NCBI GenBank assembly: GCA_964370305.1
Contig: CAYJIU010000014.1
Coordinates: forward strand, 1-31,917
Direction of reading: 5' to 3'
From: CAYJAD01 sp964370305
GTDB taxonomy: Bacteria; Desulfobacterota; Desulfovibrionia; Desulfovibrionales; Desulfovibrionaceae
Length of the DNA stretch: 31,917 nt
In this document: positions 13,796-22,568 of the stretch, one piece after another
Position numbering within the stretch: position 1 is the first letter of the stretch
Layout: each line of letters begins with the position of its first letter
The notes under the pieces: generated by a model
Database searches by the model: none
What the model saw: the letters and a program-made list of their open reading frames with translations, nothing else
What the model was told of the DNA's origin: nothing
Position numbers and translations under genes: made by a program

Positions 13796-16483
13796 ATGAA
13801 GCGTTCATGCAACACACCCTTACCACCAGCAGTAGAAAATAGCGACACACTCATAACTTGTCACTCCAACGCAGATTTTGACGCCTTTGCCTCCATTATT
13901 GCAGCGCAAATACTTTACCCTGGATCCATATTACTTTTCCCCGGCACCCAAGAGAAAAGCCTTAACAATTTTTATACTGAAACCGCCGTTTTCATGTATA
14001 ACTTTAAGTCACTTGAACAAATAGAATGGAATAGCATCAAACGCCTTATAATCGTGGATACTAGCCAACATTCAAGAGTTCCACATGTTAAAGTATTACT
14101 TGAAAGTAAGGATTTAGAAATTCATATATGGGATCATCATCCCCCATCACATGATGACATTATAACACCACATATGAATATTGATAAAGTGGGTGCCACC
14201 ACCACTTTAATCTTGCGTGAAATAAGGGCAAAAAACCTAGAGCTTTCTTGCCAAGACGCCACCATACTTGGCCTTGGTATCTATGCTGACACTGGCTCAT
14301 TTACCTATACATCCACCACTACCCATGACTATGTTGCAGCGGCTTGGCTACTGGAAAAAGGTATGGATGTTAATACCATATCAGATCTTGCAGCCTATGA
14401 GTTAACCAGTACGCACATTCAAGCCCTACATTCCTTACTTGAATCTGCCACTTCCTATACTGTGGGTGATGTTGTTGTAGTTTTGGCAGATGTTTCCATG
14501 GAGCATTATTTAGGGGATTTTGCTTTTTTAGCCCATAAACTTATGGAAATTGAACGCTTCCCCGTACTATTTGCCCTTGGACGCATGGGCGGATGTATTA
14601 CCGTTGTGGCTCGTAGCCGTAGCGATGCCATTAACGTAGGCGATGTATGCGTAGCCCTTGGCGGCGGCGGGCATGCCTATGCTGCATCGGCTTCGGTACG
14701 TGATATGACCATACAACAGGTACGTGAAATAATTATTCAAAAGTTGCATCATCAAGTGCAGTCAGAAAAGTGTGCTCGAGATTATATGAGCGCACCAGCC
14801 CTAGGCATTGAAGAAGATAAGAGTATGCAAGATGCCTATATGCTTATGACTCAGCTTGGCATTAAATCTATACCGATTTTTAAGAAAGGCACACATCAAT
14901 GCATAGGCATTTTAGACGCTCAAACTGCCAGTCGTGCCGTGCAGCACCATCTCACTGAATTTGATACCTATATGCAGCGCAATGTACACACCCTACCCCC
15001 TGCGGCAAGCCTTGCTAATTTGATTGATATTATAGTTGGTGCAAGGCAAGGACTTGTTCCTATTGTAGAAAATGATGAAGTTATAGGCGTTGTTACCCGT
15101 ACCGATCTTATTCACATTTTTGCAGAAAAGCCCGATGAGGTACCCATTACCTTGCGTGAAGGCAGAAAAGAACGCTCTCTTGTAAAAATTATGCGCGATA
15201 GATTGCCAAAAAATATTTATAACTTGCTTACAACCATGGGTAATCTTGGAGATAAGTTACACATGCCAGCTTATGCCGTGGGTGGTTTTGTGCGTGATCT
15301 TTTACTAGAACAACCCAATTATGATATTGATATTGTTGTGGAGGGCAACGGCATTGCCTTTGCGCGTGAGCTTGCCAAGCTATTTAAAGGACGTATTCGA
15401 GAGCATGAGAAATTTTTAACAGCGGTGGTTATTTTTCAAGACGAAGCTGGTAAAACATGGCATATTGACGTGGCCACAGCCCGCCTTGAATATTACGAAT
15501 ATCCTGCGGCCATGCCTACGGTGGAATTATCATCCCTTAAGCTTGACCTTATCAGGCGAGATTTTACCATAAATGCTTTGGCCATTCGTTTAGAAAGTTC
15601 TGTTTTTGGTCAATTGGTAGACTTTTTTGGCGGCCAGCGTGACATAAATGATCGCCGCATACGCGTACTACATACCTTAAGTTTTGTGGAAGACCCTTCA
15701 CGCTGCTTGCGTGCAGTACGCTTTGAACAACGTTATAATTTTAAGCTTGGAACGGCAGTAGAAAAATTAATAAAAAACACCTTAACACTTAAATTAATGG
15801 ATAAACTTTCTGGGGCGCGCCTCTTTCATGAAATGCGAATTATTTTTGACGAACCAAACCCCATATCCATCATACAACGCCTAAATAAATTAGGTCTTTT
15901 GCCGGCAATTCACGCTCAATTAGCTCTTAATCAGCAAAAATTATCCCTCCTATATTCCATTAAAGATATATTAGACTGGTATCATTTACTATATTTTGAA
16001 AAGAAGCCCCAGCACTGGATTGTATACTTTTTAGGGCTATGCCGTAAGCTTAACTATCAAGATTGCGCAAGCGTTATCCAACGCTTGGGAGTGCCCAAGG
16101 CTCAGCAACATGATTTTCTACAATTGCGTGAGCGCGTGCGCAGTGCGCGTGAGAGTATAACCAATTGGCATAAAAGCAAAAATAAAAGAGTAAGTGATTT
16201 ATATTTTATATTGGAAAATATACCCATTGAAATGATTTTATTTATCATGGCAAGAACGGTTTCGGAAAAACTGCGTAAGGCACTTTCGCGCTATATTACC
16301 ACTTGGCAACATGAGAAAATTTCCATCGACGGCAAAGACTTGCTGGCCATAGACCTACCACCAGGGCCTATTTATGCTCATATCATGCATGCTGTAAAAG
16401 CCGCAAAGCTTGATGGCATGACACCCACCAGAGAAAGCCAATATGAACTCGCCAAGAAGATGGCTGCTGAATTTATGAAGTAA
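13796..16483 (+). CDS. DHH / tandem CBS / tRNA nucleotidyltransferase fusion protein
   Basis: An 895-residue multidomain protein. Residues 20-330 are a DHH phosphoesterase module: HSNADFDAFAS (23-33), VDTS, DHH (113-115) and the DHHA1 motif GGGGHAYAAS. Residues of about 335-465 are two CBS domains, commonly adenine-nucleotide sensors. From about 491 comes a class II nucleotidyltransferase: GGFVRDLLLEQPNYDIDIV with its metal-binding D-x-D, RRDFTINALA, and DPSRCLRAVRFEQRY. The last 180 or so residues are the helical tRNA-binding part. Such fusions act as CCA-adding or A-adding enzymes; which one cannot be told by eye. ATG at 13796 is preceded by AAAGG and begins 1 bp after the xerD stop, so the two are probably coupled. 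Confidence 0.88.
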   Translation: MKRSCNTPLPPAVENSDTLITCHSNADFDAFASIIAAQILYPGSILLFPGTQEKSLNNFYTETAVFMYNFKSLEQIEWNSIKRLIIVDTSQHSRVPHVKVLLESKDLEIHIWDHHPPSHDDIITPHMNIDKVGATTTLILREIRAKNLELSCQDATILGLGIYADTGSFTYTSTTTHDYVAAAWLLEKGMDVNTISDLAAYELTSTHIQALHSLLESATSYTVGDVVVVLADVSMEHYLGDFAFLAHKLMEIERFPVLFALGRMGGCITVVARSRSDAINVGDVCVALGGGGHAYAASASVRDMTIQQVREIIIQKLHHQVQSEKCARDYMSAPALGIEEDKSMQDAYMLMTQLGIKSIPIFKKGTHQCIGILDAQTASRAVQHHLTEFDTYMQRNVHTLPPAASLANLIDIIVGARQGLVPIVENDEVIGVVTRTDLIHIFAEKPDEVPITLREGRKERSLVKIMRDRLPKNIYNLLTTMGNLGDKLHMPAYAVGGFVRDLLLEQPNYDIDIVVEGNGIAFARELAKLFKGRIREHEKFLTAVVIFQDEAGKTWHIDVATARLEYYEYPAAMPTVELSSLKLDLIRRDFTINALAIRLESSVFGQLVDFFGGQRDINDRRIRVLHTLSFVEDPSRCLRAVRFEQRYNFKLGTAVEKLIKNTLTLKLMDKLSGARLFHEMRIIFDEPNPISIIQRLNKLGLLPAIHAQLALNQQKLSLLYSIKDILDWYHLLYFEKKPQHWIVYFLGLCRKLNYQDCASVIQRLGVPKAQQHDFLQLRERVRSARESITNWHKSKNKRVSDLYFILENIPIEMILFIMARTVSEKLRKALSRYITTWQHEKISIDGKDLLAIDLPPGPIYAHIMHAVKAAKLDGMTPTRESQYELAKKMAAEFMK

Positions 16484-16524
16484 TCTTGTGTGGCTTCAAC
16501 AAATTAAATTGCGTATGCAAAAAA

Positions 16525-17958
16525 CTAGGCATTTGCAAGCAAACGCAAAGCTTGCATGCTCTGCTCAAGTGTTTGTTGGTCATCAATTTCTTGACATAAA
16601 AATGTATTAATGTGAGGCATTTTAATAATAGCTGCATCAATATCGGCATTGGCCCCTTGCGCATAAGCCCCAATATTAATCATATCTTCAACCTTACGAT
16701 AGGTACTCATAAGACGAGTAACACTTTGTCCTGCCACAATGTCTTCTTTTGAGCAAATATCGGTACGCAAACGACTAATGGATTTCAAAACATCAATGGC
16801 CGGAAAATGCCCCTGATCCGCAAGATCACGGGTAAGTACTATATGCCCATCTAAAATGGAGCGTACAGCATCGGCAATGGGTTCATTAAAGTCATCACCA
16901 TCAACGAGTACAGTATAAATACCCGTAATTGTTCCATTATCAGAACGACCAGCCCTTTCCAATAGCTTGGGTAATTGAGCAAAGACTGTAGGCGTGTACC
17001 CCTTGGTGGTGGGCGGCTCACCAATGGCAAGACCCACCTCACGAGCGGCCATGGCAAAACGGGTTACTGAGTCCATCATCAAGAGCACATCCTTGCCCTT
17101 ATCCCTAAAATATTCCGCTACAGCGGTGGCAGCGTAAGCTGCGCGCATGCGTACCAAGGGCGATTGGTCAGAGGTAGCAATAATTAAAACTGAGCGCGCC
17201 ATGCCCTCAGGCCCAAGATCACGCTCCATAAACTCAAGAACTTCGCGCCCACGCTCACCAATTAAACCAATGACATTTACATCAGCCTTAGTATAGCGGG
17301 CCATCATCCCCATTAAGGTAGATTTACCAACGCCAGAACCAGCCATAATCCCCACGCGCTGGCCTTTACCAAGGGTAAGCAAGGTATTAATGGAGCGCAC
17401 GCCCACATCTAAAATATCGGTAATACGAGGCCGCTTTAACGGGCTTGGTGGGTCGGCGTAGATGGGGGCCATACCTTGGCCCCATGAAACATTGGCCTCT
17501 TGAAGCCATGGCGGAACAAAGCTTTTTTGCTCATCCAATTTTTGAACAAAGCTTTCTTTATTTTCTTCAGTAAATTGTTGTGATGTAGAAAAAATTTCAG
17601 CACTTACGGGTGGCCCACCATCAAGAGGAGCACCAAAGGCATCAAGGGTTCGGCCTAAGATATGAGGGCCAACAGGGAAATATGGAGGCAAGCTACTATT
17701 ACGAATAAGACTGCCAGGCCGAATACCACGCATATCACCATAGGGCATAAAGAGTAAGTTACCATCACGAAAGCCCACCACCTCAGCAGCGACGCCCTCT
17801 TCCTCACCCTCTGGTATCATGTGACAAACGGCTCCTAGTGGTGCTCGCAAGCCACTACCCTCAGCTATCAAACCCACAACCTTGTTCACCTTGCCAAAAA
17901 TATGCAAAGGGCTGGCATTTTCAAGCAGTTGTTGGCAGGCGGCAGGGGCAAGCTTCAT
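16525..17958 (-). CDS. fliI: Flagellar export ATPase FliI (with extra insert)
   Basis: A 477-residue ATPase of the flagellar type III export apparatus, related to F1-beta. Walker A AGSGVGKST (206-214), the ERGREV segment, Walker B-type VLLMMDSVTRFA and the GEPPTTKGYTP segment are intact. Family members are usually about 430-460 residues. The difference lies between LDGGPP and YADPPSPLKRP, where about 45 extra residues (118-163) rich in E, Q, K and S are inserted. A short linker is normal there. ATGA overlap with fliH shows tight coupling. It is the last gene of the basal-body operon; its 3' end converges on the tRNA nucleotidyltransferase fusion gene. Confidence 0.95.
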   Translation of the reverse strand: MKLAPAACQQLLENASPLHIFGKVNKVVGLIAEGSGLRAPLGAVCHMIPEGEEEGVAAEVVGFRDGNLLFMPYGDMRGIRPGSLIRNSSLPPYFPVGPHILGRTLDAFGAPLDGGPPVSAEIFSTSQQFTEENKESFVQKLDEQKSFVPPWLQEANVSWGQGMAPIYADPPSPLKRPRITDILDVGVRSINTLLTLGKGQRVGIMAGSGVGKSTLMGMMARYTKADVNVIGLIGERGREVLEFMERDLGPEGMARSVLIIATSDQSPLVRMRAAYAATAVAEYFRDKGKDVLLMMDSVTRFAMAAREVGLAIGEPPTTKGYTPTVFAQLPKLLERAGRSDNGTITGIYTVLVDGDDFNEPIADAVRSILDGHIVLTRDLADQGHFPAIDVLKSISRLRTDICSKEDIVAGQSVTRLMSTYRKVEDMINIGAYAQGANADIDAAIIKMPHINTFLCQEIDDQQTLEQSMQALRLLANA

Positions 17959-19430
17959 ATATCCTTACCCTCTTCCAATGTGGTTGCAAGGCTATCTTCA
18001 CTTGTGTCTTCTTCAAGCTCATTTTGAGGTAAGGGCAAGAGCTCTTCTTCTAATTCAAGCCTACTAAGCTCCTTAGTTTGCTCGCTATTTTGCGAAAGTT
18101 CTTGTGTTACTTTAACTTTCTGTTCGGGGCTTAATTCTTGGCTAGTTGCAGTATCATCAACTTGCGAAAGTTGCTCAGCCTCTGTAGCCATATCAGTCTC
18201 AATCATATCTGCTGTTTTTGTGGGGGCTATATCTTCAGGCGGGGAGTTAGTGGCCTTAGCATGCTCATGCTCCAGCCCTGCAAGCTCTGGTTCAAACGTT
18301 TGTGTTATATTTTCCACCTCTGAACCCTGCTCCGTTGTACTTTGCGCGCTATCAATCATATCTGCCTGCGCCGTATCGACTGAGGGTTCTTGCCCAGCTA
18401 GTTCGGTTGCTTCGGACGTTTCGGTAGTTTCGGTAGTTTCCACTGGTTCAGTGGTTTCTAATGGCTCAACTTGCGCGGTAGGTTCTTCAACGGGGGGAAC
18501 AATTTGCTCCACATTTTCTTTTTCAAGACGTGAGATTTTCTTTACAAATTCAACTCCGGCCGCATCTGTAAGCCCTTCAGGAAGGACAAGATGCTCCAAA
18601 ATATTATCCACCATCTCCCTAAAAAGCTCTAGCCTGCTATCCACAGTACCGCTGGCACTTTCAGCCACAAGCCCACCAAGCTCTAAATTTTGGTCAGGTT
18701 CAATGGCCCATTGCCCAAGGTCTGGCAATTTTTCCTTAGCGGCGGAAAATATATCTGTCATCACAGGTTCATCGTCTGGGTGAACACGCAAAGTAACATG
18801 ACGCCTGTCATCTAGCTGACGCACGGCTTCAATCACTAATTGTTCCAAAATTTTATTATAGCGTTCATCAATGGCTAAAGCAGTGCTTTTTTCCACACAT
18901 ACTTTGAGTAAGGATACAAGCTCAGCGCGCCAAGCTGCAAATATATTTAAGGATTGATCTTCAATGGCCTTAAGCACACCAGCCACAGAAGACCCCATGG
19001 CTAAGCGAAATTTCTCAAGTTCTTCTTGAGCTTGGGTAAGCCCTGCTTGAAAGCCATCTTCCTGCGCTGTGCTTTGCATATGCAAAGCTTTATCAAGCTC
19101 AGCTTGCACATTGTGGCGCAATTCTTGGGCTTCATTGCGAATACTTTCAGCATTATTTTTAACGGCTAAGGCTTCAGCTCGAATGTTGCTGGCTTCAAGT
19201 TCAGCCTCTTCAAGTACTTTTTGCCTTTCAGTATAAGCATCACCTAAAATTTCACGAGCTTTATCAATGGCCTTAGCTCGAACTTTTTCTAAATAATCTT
19301 GTTGGGTACGCTGGTTCCATTGCTCTTGCCGCGAGGCCGCCTGCATGGCATCAAGCTGGCCTAAGGTGGACTCACGCTTAGAGTCAATAAATATGGTTCC
19401 CCACTTGTCATCTTTTTCGTCAGAAGCCAT
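17955..19430 (-). CDS. fliH: Flagellar export regulator FliH with long acidic tail
   Basis: A 491-residue FliH-like protein; the family is usually about 230-300. Residues 30-125 form a long charged coiled coil (KVRAKAIDKAREILG and so on). Residues of about 125-285 match the FliH/HrpE C-terminal domain that binds the FliI N-terminus (LRVHPDDEPV, GGLVAESASGTVDSRLE). After residue 310 comes an acidic Thr/Glu/Gln-rich tail of about 180 residues, with short repeats such as VETTETTETSEATE, that the standard family lacks. It overlaps fliI by 4 bp but is separated from fliG by 187 bp. The ribosome-binding site is weak (ACGGGTAT). The function of the tail is unknown. Confidence 0.88.
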   Translation of the reverse strand: MASDEKDDKWGTIFIDSKRESTLGQLDAMQAASRQEQWNQRTQQDYLEKVRAKAIDKAREILGDAYTERQKVLEEAELEASNIRAEALAVKNNAESIRNEAQELRHNVQAELDKALHMQSTAQEDGFQAGLTQAQEELEKFRLAMGSSVAGVLKAIEDQSLNIFAAWRAELVSLLKVCVEKSTALAIDERYNKILEQLVIEAVRQLDDRRHVTLRVHPDDEPVMTDIFSAAKEKLPDLGQWAIEPDQNLELGGLVAESASGTVDSRLELFREMVDNILEHLVLPEGLTDAAGVEFVKKISRLEKENVEQIVPPVEEPTAQVEPLETTEPVETTETTETSEATELAGQEPSVDTAQADMIDSAQSTTEQGSEVENITQTFEPELAGLEHEHAKATNSPPEDIAPTKTADMIETDMATEAEQLSQVDDTATSQELSPEQKVKVTQELSQNSEQTKELSRLELEEELLPLPQNELEEDTSEDSLATTLEEGKDI

Positions 19431-19547
19431 TTTTATACCCGTAAGTTTTCTTTTTTATAGCACCTTCTGAAGTAAGCTTTTGCGAATAAAAGTTTCCCCA
19501 GATCCCTTTCCAAAAACTTTAATACTTAAAACACCTTGGGATATTTT

Positions 19548-19568
19548 AGGAAGTATATTAAACTTCCT
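19548..19568. other. Hairpin in the fliG-fliH gap
   Basis: AGGAAGT (19548-19554) and ACTTCCT (19562-19568) form a perfect 7-bp stem with a 7-nt loop. It lies in the middle of the 187 bp between the fliG stop (19618) and the fliH start (19430). No good U tract follows on the minus strand, so a processing or stability element is as likely as a terminator. No clear promoter for fliH was found in the gap. Confidence 0.35.
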
Positions 19569-19617
19569 TCATCAAAAATCTTCTCTGACGAAGCAGACGG
19601 TGCTTTTTCAACGCCTG

Positions 19618-20613
19618 TTAAACAAAGACGTCGCCACCACCGCGATTGACAGTAACCTTACCCTCACCCTCTAACCTGCGTACCACCTTGACAACATTTT
19701 GTTGGGCAGCCTCAACATCAGATAGTTTAGTTGGGCCCATAAATTCAAGCTCTTCGCGAATCATGGTAGCTGCACGCTCAGACATATTGCCAAAGAATTT
19801 TTCCTTCAATTCGTCATTGGCTCCACGCAAGGCCATGGTGAGGTCTTCGTTGGAAATTTCTTTAAGAATTTCACGAACACTCTTATCATCAAGGGCGCGG
19901 CAGTCGTCAAATACGAACATGAGGTTACGAATATCTTCAGCCATTTGAGCAGAATCTTCTTCAATTTCAGCAAGTACTTCTTCTTCAGTTGCGCGGTCAA
20001 CAGCATTAAGGATTTCAGCAACGGCTTGTATGCCACCAACTTTCTTGCCTTCCTTACCGCCCATGGCAATAAGTTGACTTTGTAACACCTTATCCACCTC
20101 TAACAACATTTCCTCCGGCACAGCCTCAAGTCTTGCAAGGCGCATAAGCACTTCAGGGCGCACACCGGCTGGTAAATTAACAAGCAAGTTTGCAGCCTGA
20201 TCTGAGTGCAAATGACCAAGAATAAGGGCTAAAGTTTGGGGATGTTCATTACGAAGTATTTGTGAAAGTAAACGCGGGCTCACTTGTTCAAGCTCTCTAA
20301 ATGGTGCAGGGCCAGCGTTTAAGTTGAGTGAATCCATAATATATTTAGCAGTTTCAGCATCAACATTTTTAATAAGTAGGCGTTTCAAAATATCAGAACC
20401 GCCTGAAATCATGTCCACCCCTTCCACCAAGGCGTCATGAAACTCACGCATAACTTCTTCAACGGTCTCTTTAGGTACAGGGTCAAGGTCAACAATAGTT
20501 TTAGATATAGTAGCAATTTCTTGGCGATCCATGCGTTTAAACACATCAGAAGTAAACTTATCACCCATGGCAAGTAAAATTACTGCTATTTTTTGTTGAC
20601 CGTTTAACTCCAT
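19618..20613 (-). CDS. fliG: Flagellar motor switch protein FliG
   Basis: A 331-residue rotor protein of the C ring, of standard length. The N-terminal domain (GQQKIAVILLAMG) is the part that binds the FliF tail. The middle domain has the EHPQT motif (123-127) that contacts FliM. The C-terminal domain carries the charged torque helix region (DDKSVREILKEI, then ALRGANDELKEKFFGNMSERA) that interacts with stators. AAGGAG precedes ATG at ideal spacing. It lies 89 bp after a 67-codon gene that repeats the FliF tail motif. Confidence 0.96.
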   Translation of the reverse strand: MELNGQQKIAVILLAMGDKFTSDVFKRMDRQEIATISKTIVDLDPVPKETVEEVMREFHDALVEGVDMISGGSDILKRLLIKNVDAETAKYIMDSLNLNAGPAPFRELEQVSPRLLSQILRNEHPQTLALILGHLHSDQAANLLVNLPAGVRPEVLMRLARLEAVPEEMLLEVDKVLQSQLIAMGGKEGKKVGGIQAVAEILNAVDRATEEEVLAEIEEDSAQMAEDIRNLMFVFDDCRALDDKSVREILKEISNEDLTMALRGANDELKEKFFGNMSERAATMIREELEFMGPTKLSDVEAAQQNVVKVVRRLEGEGKVTVNRGGGDVFV

Positions 20614-20702
20614 TTTTTAATCTCCTTTTGAGCTCCGTTGAAAAGTACTGTCATTTTTTTGGCAATGTGTGAGCATTATATACAACATTTTTATAAATGT
20701 CA

Positions 20703-20906
20703 TTATTTATTCATCCAACCTTTCAGAATACTTATAGTTTGATCCCAGTGTTTTTCTGTAAGTTGTAGCAATCTTCCCCTTAGCTCCTCTGTCCTGCGTG
20801 AAGCATCCTTATGGGCTTTACGCATGGCTTTAAGAGTTGCTATAGCTTGTGCATCGCCTAGCTTAGCAGCATTTACAAGGGCATTACGCTCCGACTGGTT
20901 CGCCAT
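20703..20906 (-). CDS. Small protein carrying a FliF-like C-terminal (FliG-binding) motif
   Basis: A 67-residue protein encoded between fliF and fliG. Residues 42-64 (ELRGRLLQLTEKHW, then DQTISILKGW) align without gaps to FliF residues 518-540 (ALRIHIFNLSEQHM, DQVISIMRGW): 12 of 26 positions are identical by eye, and most others are conservative. That part of FliF is the segment that docks on the FliG N-domain. The first 40 residues are helical and basic-polar (NALVNAAKLGDAQAIATLKAM) with no membrane segment. ATG lies inside the fliF end, in another frame (23-bp overlap), with AGAGGA about 10 nt upstream. It could bind FliG, compete with FliF, or be a decayed duplication. I know of no named family. 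Confidence 0.72.
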   Translation of the reverse strand: MANQSERNALVNAAKLGDAQAIATLKAMRKAHKDASRRTEELRGRLLQLTEKHWDQTISILKGWMNK

Positions 20907-22533
20907 CTTTTATCCATCCTCTCATTATGGAAATTACTTGATCCATATGTTGTTCGGATAAGTTAAATATGTGTATTCTAAGGGCTTCAATATCTTTGAA
21001 GAGCATAAGTTCATCATCTTCATCCATATCGGTCATGTCATCTTCTACACGGGCAGCTTCTTCTAGGGCTTCATAAAGGGCAAGTTGCTCTTCGGCAGAA
21101 GGTAAACCTTCAAGACCTTCAATAACTTCACCAGCTTCCACCTTAGGACGAATAAGGGCTAAGACCACGGGGCGTACTACCAACATGAGGAAGAGGAAAG
21201 CAAGCAAAGCATTAAGTAAGGGTTTGCCAAGGCGATCTGCATAATCAACAATGATATCAGCCATATTAGGGTCAGCAGGTGGTGTAGAGTCGGTAAATGG
21301 TACCGAGCTTACTTCCAATGCGTCACCGCGCGCCTTATCAAGTCCAACGGCATTGGCAACCAATGATTGTACTCGTGTAATTTCCTCTGCACTTCGTGGC
21401 ATAAATGTCCATGCACCGTCAACCTTTTCATACGTTCCATCTAAAATTACTGCAACAGTTAAACGCTTCACATCACCCACATTGGAGATAATGTTTTGTT
21501 CTTCTTTATTAATTTCATAGTTAGTGGTGCGTGTTTCACGACTACCATTTTGAGTGGAAACAGAACCAGTTATGCCATCGCCGCGGAAGTTAACATCAGG
21601 GGATCCAGCTTCAAGATTAGCTTGGCCTTGTTGTGTTTCTTCACTGCGTTGTTCGGAGCGTACAGCACTTTGTTCAGGGTCAAAAATTTCACGACGAATG
21701 GTTTTTTGGCTAAAATCCATGTCCACATTAACTTTTGAAACCACCTTACCAGGGCCAAATACAGGTGTTAGCATGGCTTCAATGCGTCGCTCAAGGTCGC
21801 GCTGCACACGCAATTTATGCTCCATTTGTGTAGAAGACATACCGGTTAGCGAGTCTTCCTCAGGGCGATACAGCACTTTACCACTATTATCAGTAATAGC
21901 AAGATGTGCTTTATCAAGGCCCTCAACGGACATGAGCATCATATTAACCATGGCGCTAATTTCTTTAGAATCAGGTTCTTGGCTGGGATTTTTTAATTTT
22001 AATACTACTGATGCCGATGGTTGTTGTTGCTCTTCAACAAACAAACTACGCTGCGGCACCACAAGGTGTACGCGGGCACTTTCCACATTGGGGAAGGCAG
22101 AAATTGTACGTGCAAGTTCACCTTGTAATGCACGAACATAATTTACTTTTTGTACAAAATCTGTTTGTCCGACCTTGGTTTGGTCAAAAATTTCAAAGCC
22201 AATGCCTTGACCTACTAAATTACCTTCGCTGGCAACTTTTAAGCGCAAGTCATATACTTGCTCATTGGGTACCATAATGGTTGTACCATTGTTGGTTAAT
22301 TCATAAGGAATATTATCCTTTTGCAAAATGGTAACTACGCGGCTGGCATCTTCTGGCGTTAAGTTTGAATATAATAATTGATAATTAGGCTGGTTTATCC
22401 ATACAGTCAGTGCAATAAAACCGGCTATCGTAAGCACTGCCACACCAGCAATAATCATGCGTTGAGTCAGGGTGAATTTGCTCCAGAACACTTTAGCTTT
22501 TTCAAGGTATTGGTTGAAATCGGGCATAGGCAT
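20884..22533 (-). CDS. fliF: Flagellar MS-ring protein FliF
   Basis: A 549-residue inner-membrane ring protein of normal length. It has transmembrane helices near 26-46 (IIAGVAVLTIAGFIALTVWI) and near 455-475 (LLNALLAFLFLMLVVRPVV). Between them lies the periplasmic YscJ/FliF domain (LYSNLTPEDASRVVTILQ; RALQGELARTISAF; ARVHLVVPQRSLF) and the ring domain. The cytoplasmic C-terminus is acidic (DDMTDMDEDDEL) and ends in the FliG-binding motif with Trp540. GGAGAAAC precedes ATG. The end overlaps a small gene that repeats this motif. Confidence 0.96.
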   Translation of the reverse strand: MPMPDFNQYLEKAKVFWSKFTLTQRMIIAGVAVLTIAGFIALTVWINQPNYQLLYSNLTPEDASRVVTILQKDNIPYELTNNGTTIMVPNEQVYDLRLKVASEGNLVGQGIGFEIFDQTKVGQTDFVQKVNYVRALQGELARTISAFPNVESARVHLVVPQRSLFVEEQQQPSASVVLKLKNPSQEPDSKEISAMVNMMLMSVEGLDKAHLAITDNSGKVLYRPEEDSLTGMSSTQMEHKLRVQRDLERRIEAMLTPVFGPGKVVSKVNVDMDFSQKTIRREIFDPEQSAVRSEQRSEETQQGQANLEAGSPDVNFRGDGITGSVSTQNGSRETRTTNYEINKEEQNIISNVGDVKRLTVAVILDGTYEKVDGAWTFMPRSAEEITRVQSLVANAVGLDKARGDALEVSSVPFTDSTPPADPNMADIIVDYADRLGKPLLNALLAFLFLMLVVRPVVLALIRPKVEAGEVIEGLEGLPSAEEQLALYEALEEAARVEDDMTDMDEDDELMLFKDIEALRIHIFNLSEQHMDQVISIMRGWIKDGEPVGA

Positions 22534-22568
22534 GATGTTTCTCCGTTAGTTTATTTGTATATCAATTA

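Noticed and set aside
18220..18783. Plus-strand frame of 187 codons, Ser/Val/Thr-rich
   Set aside because: It is the complement of the acidic repeat region of fliH; its low complexity explains why it is open.
20884..20906. Programmed frameshift joining FliF to the 67-residue frame
   Set aside because: No classical slippery heptamer is seen in the overlap, and the small gene has its own ATG with AGAGGA upstream. FliF also ends normally after its FliG-binding motif. Not fully excluded.
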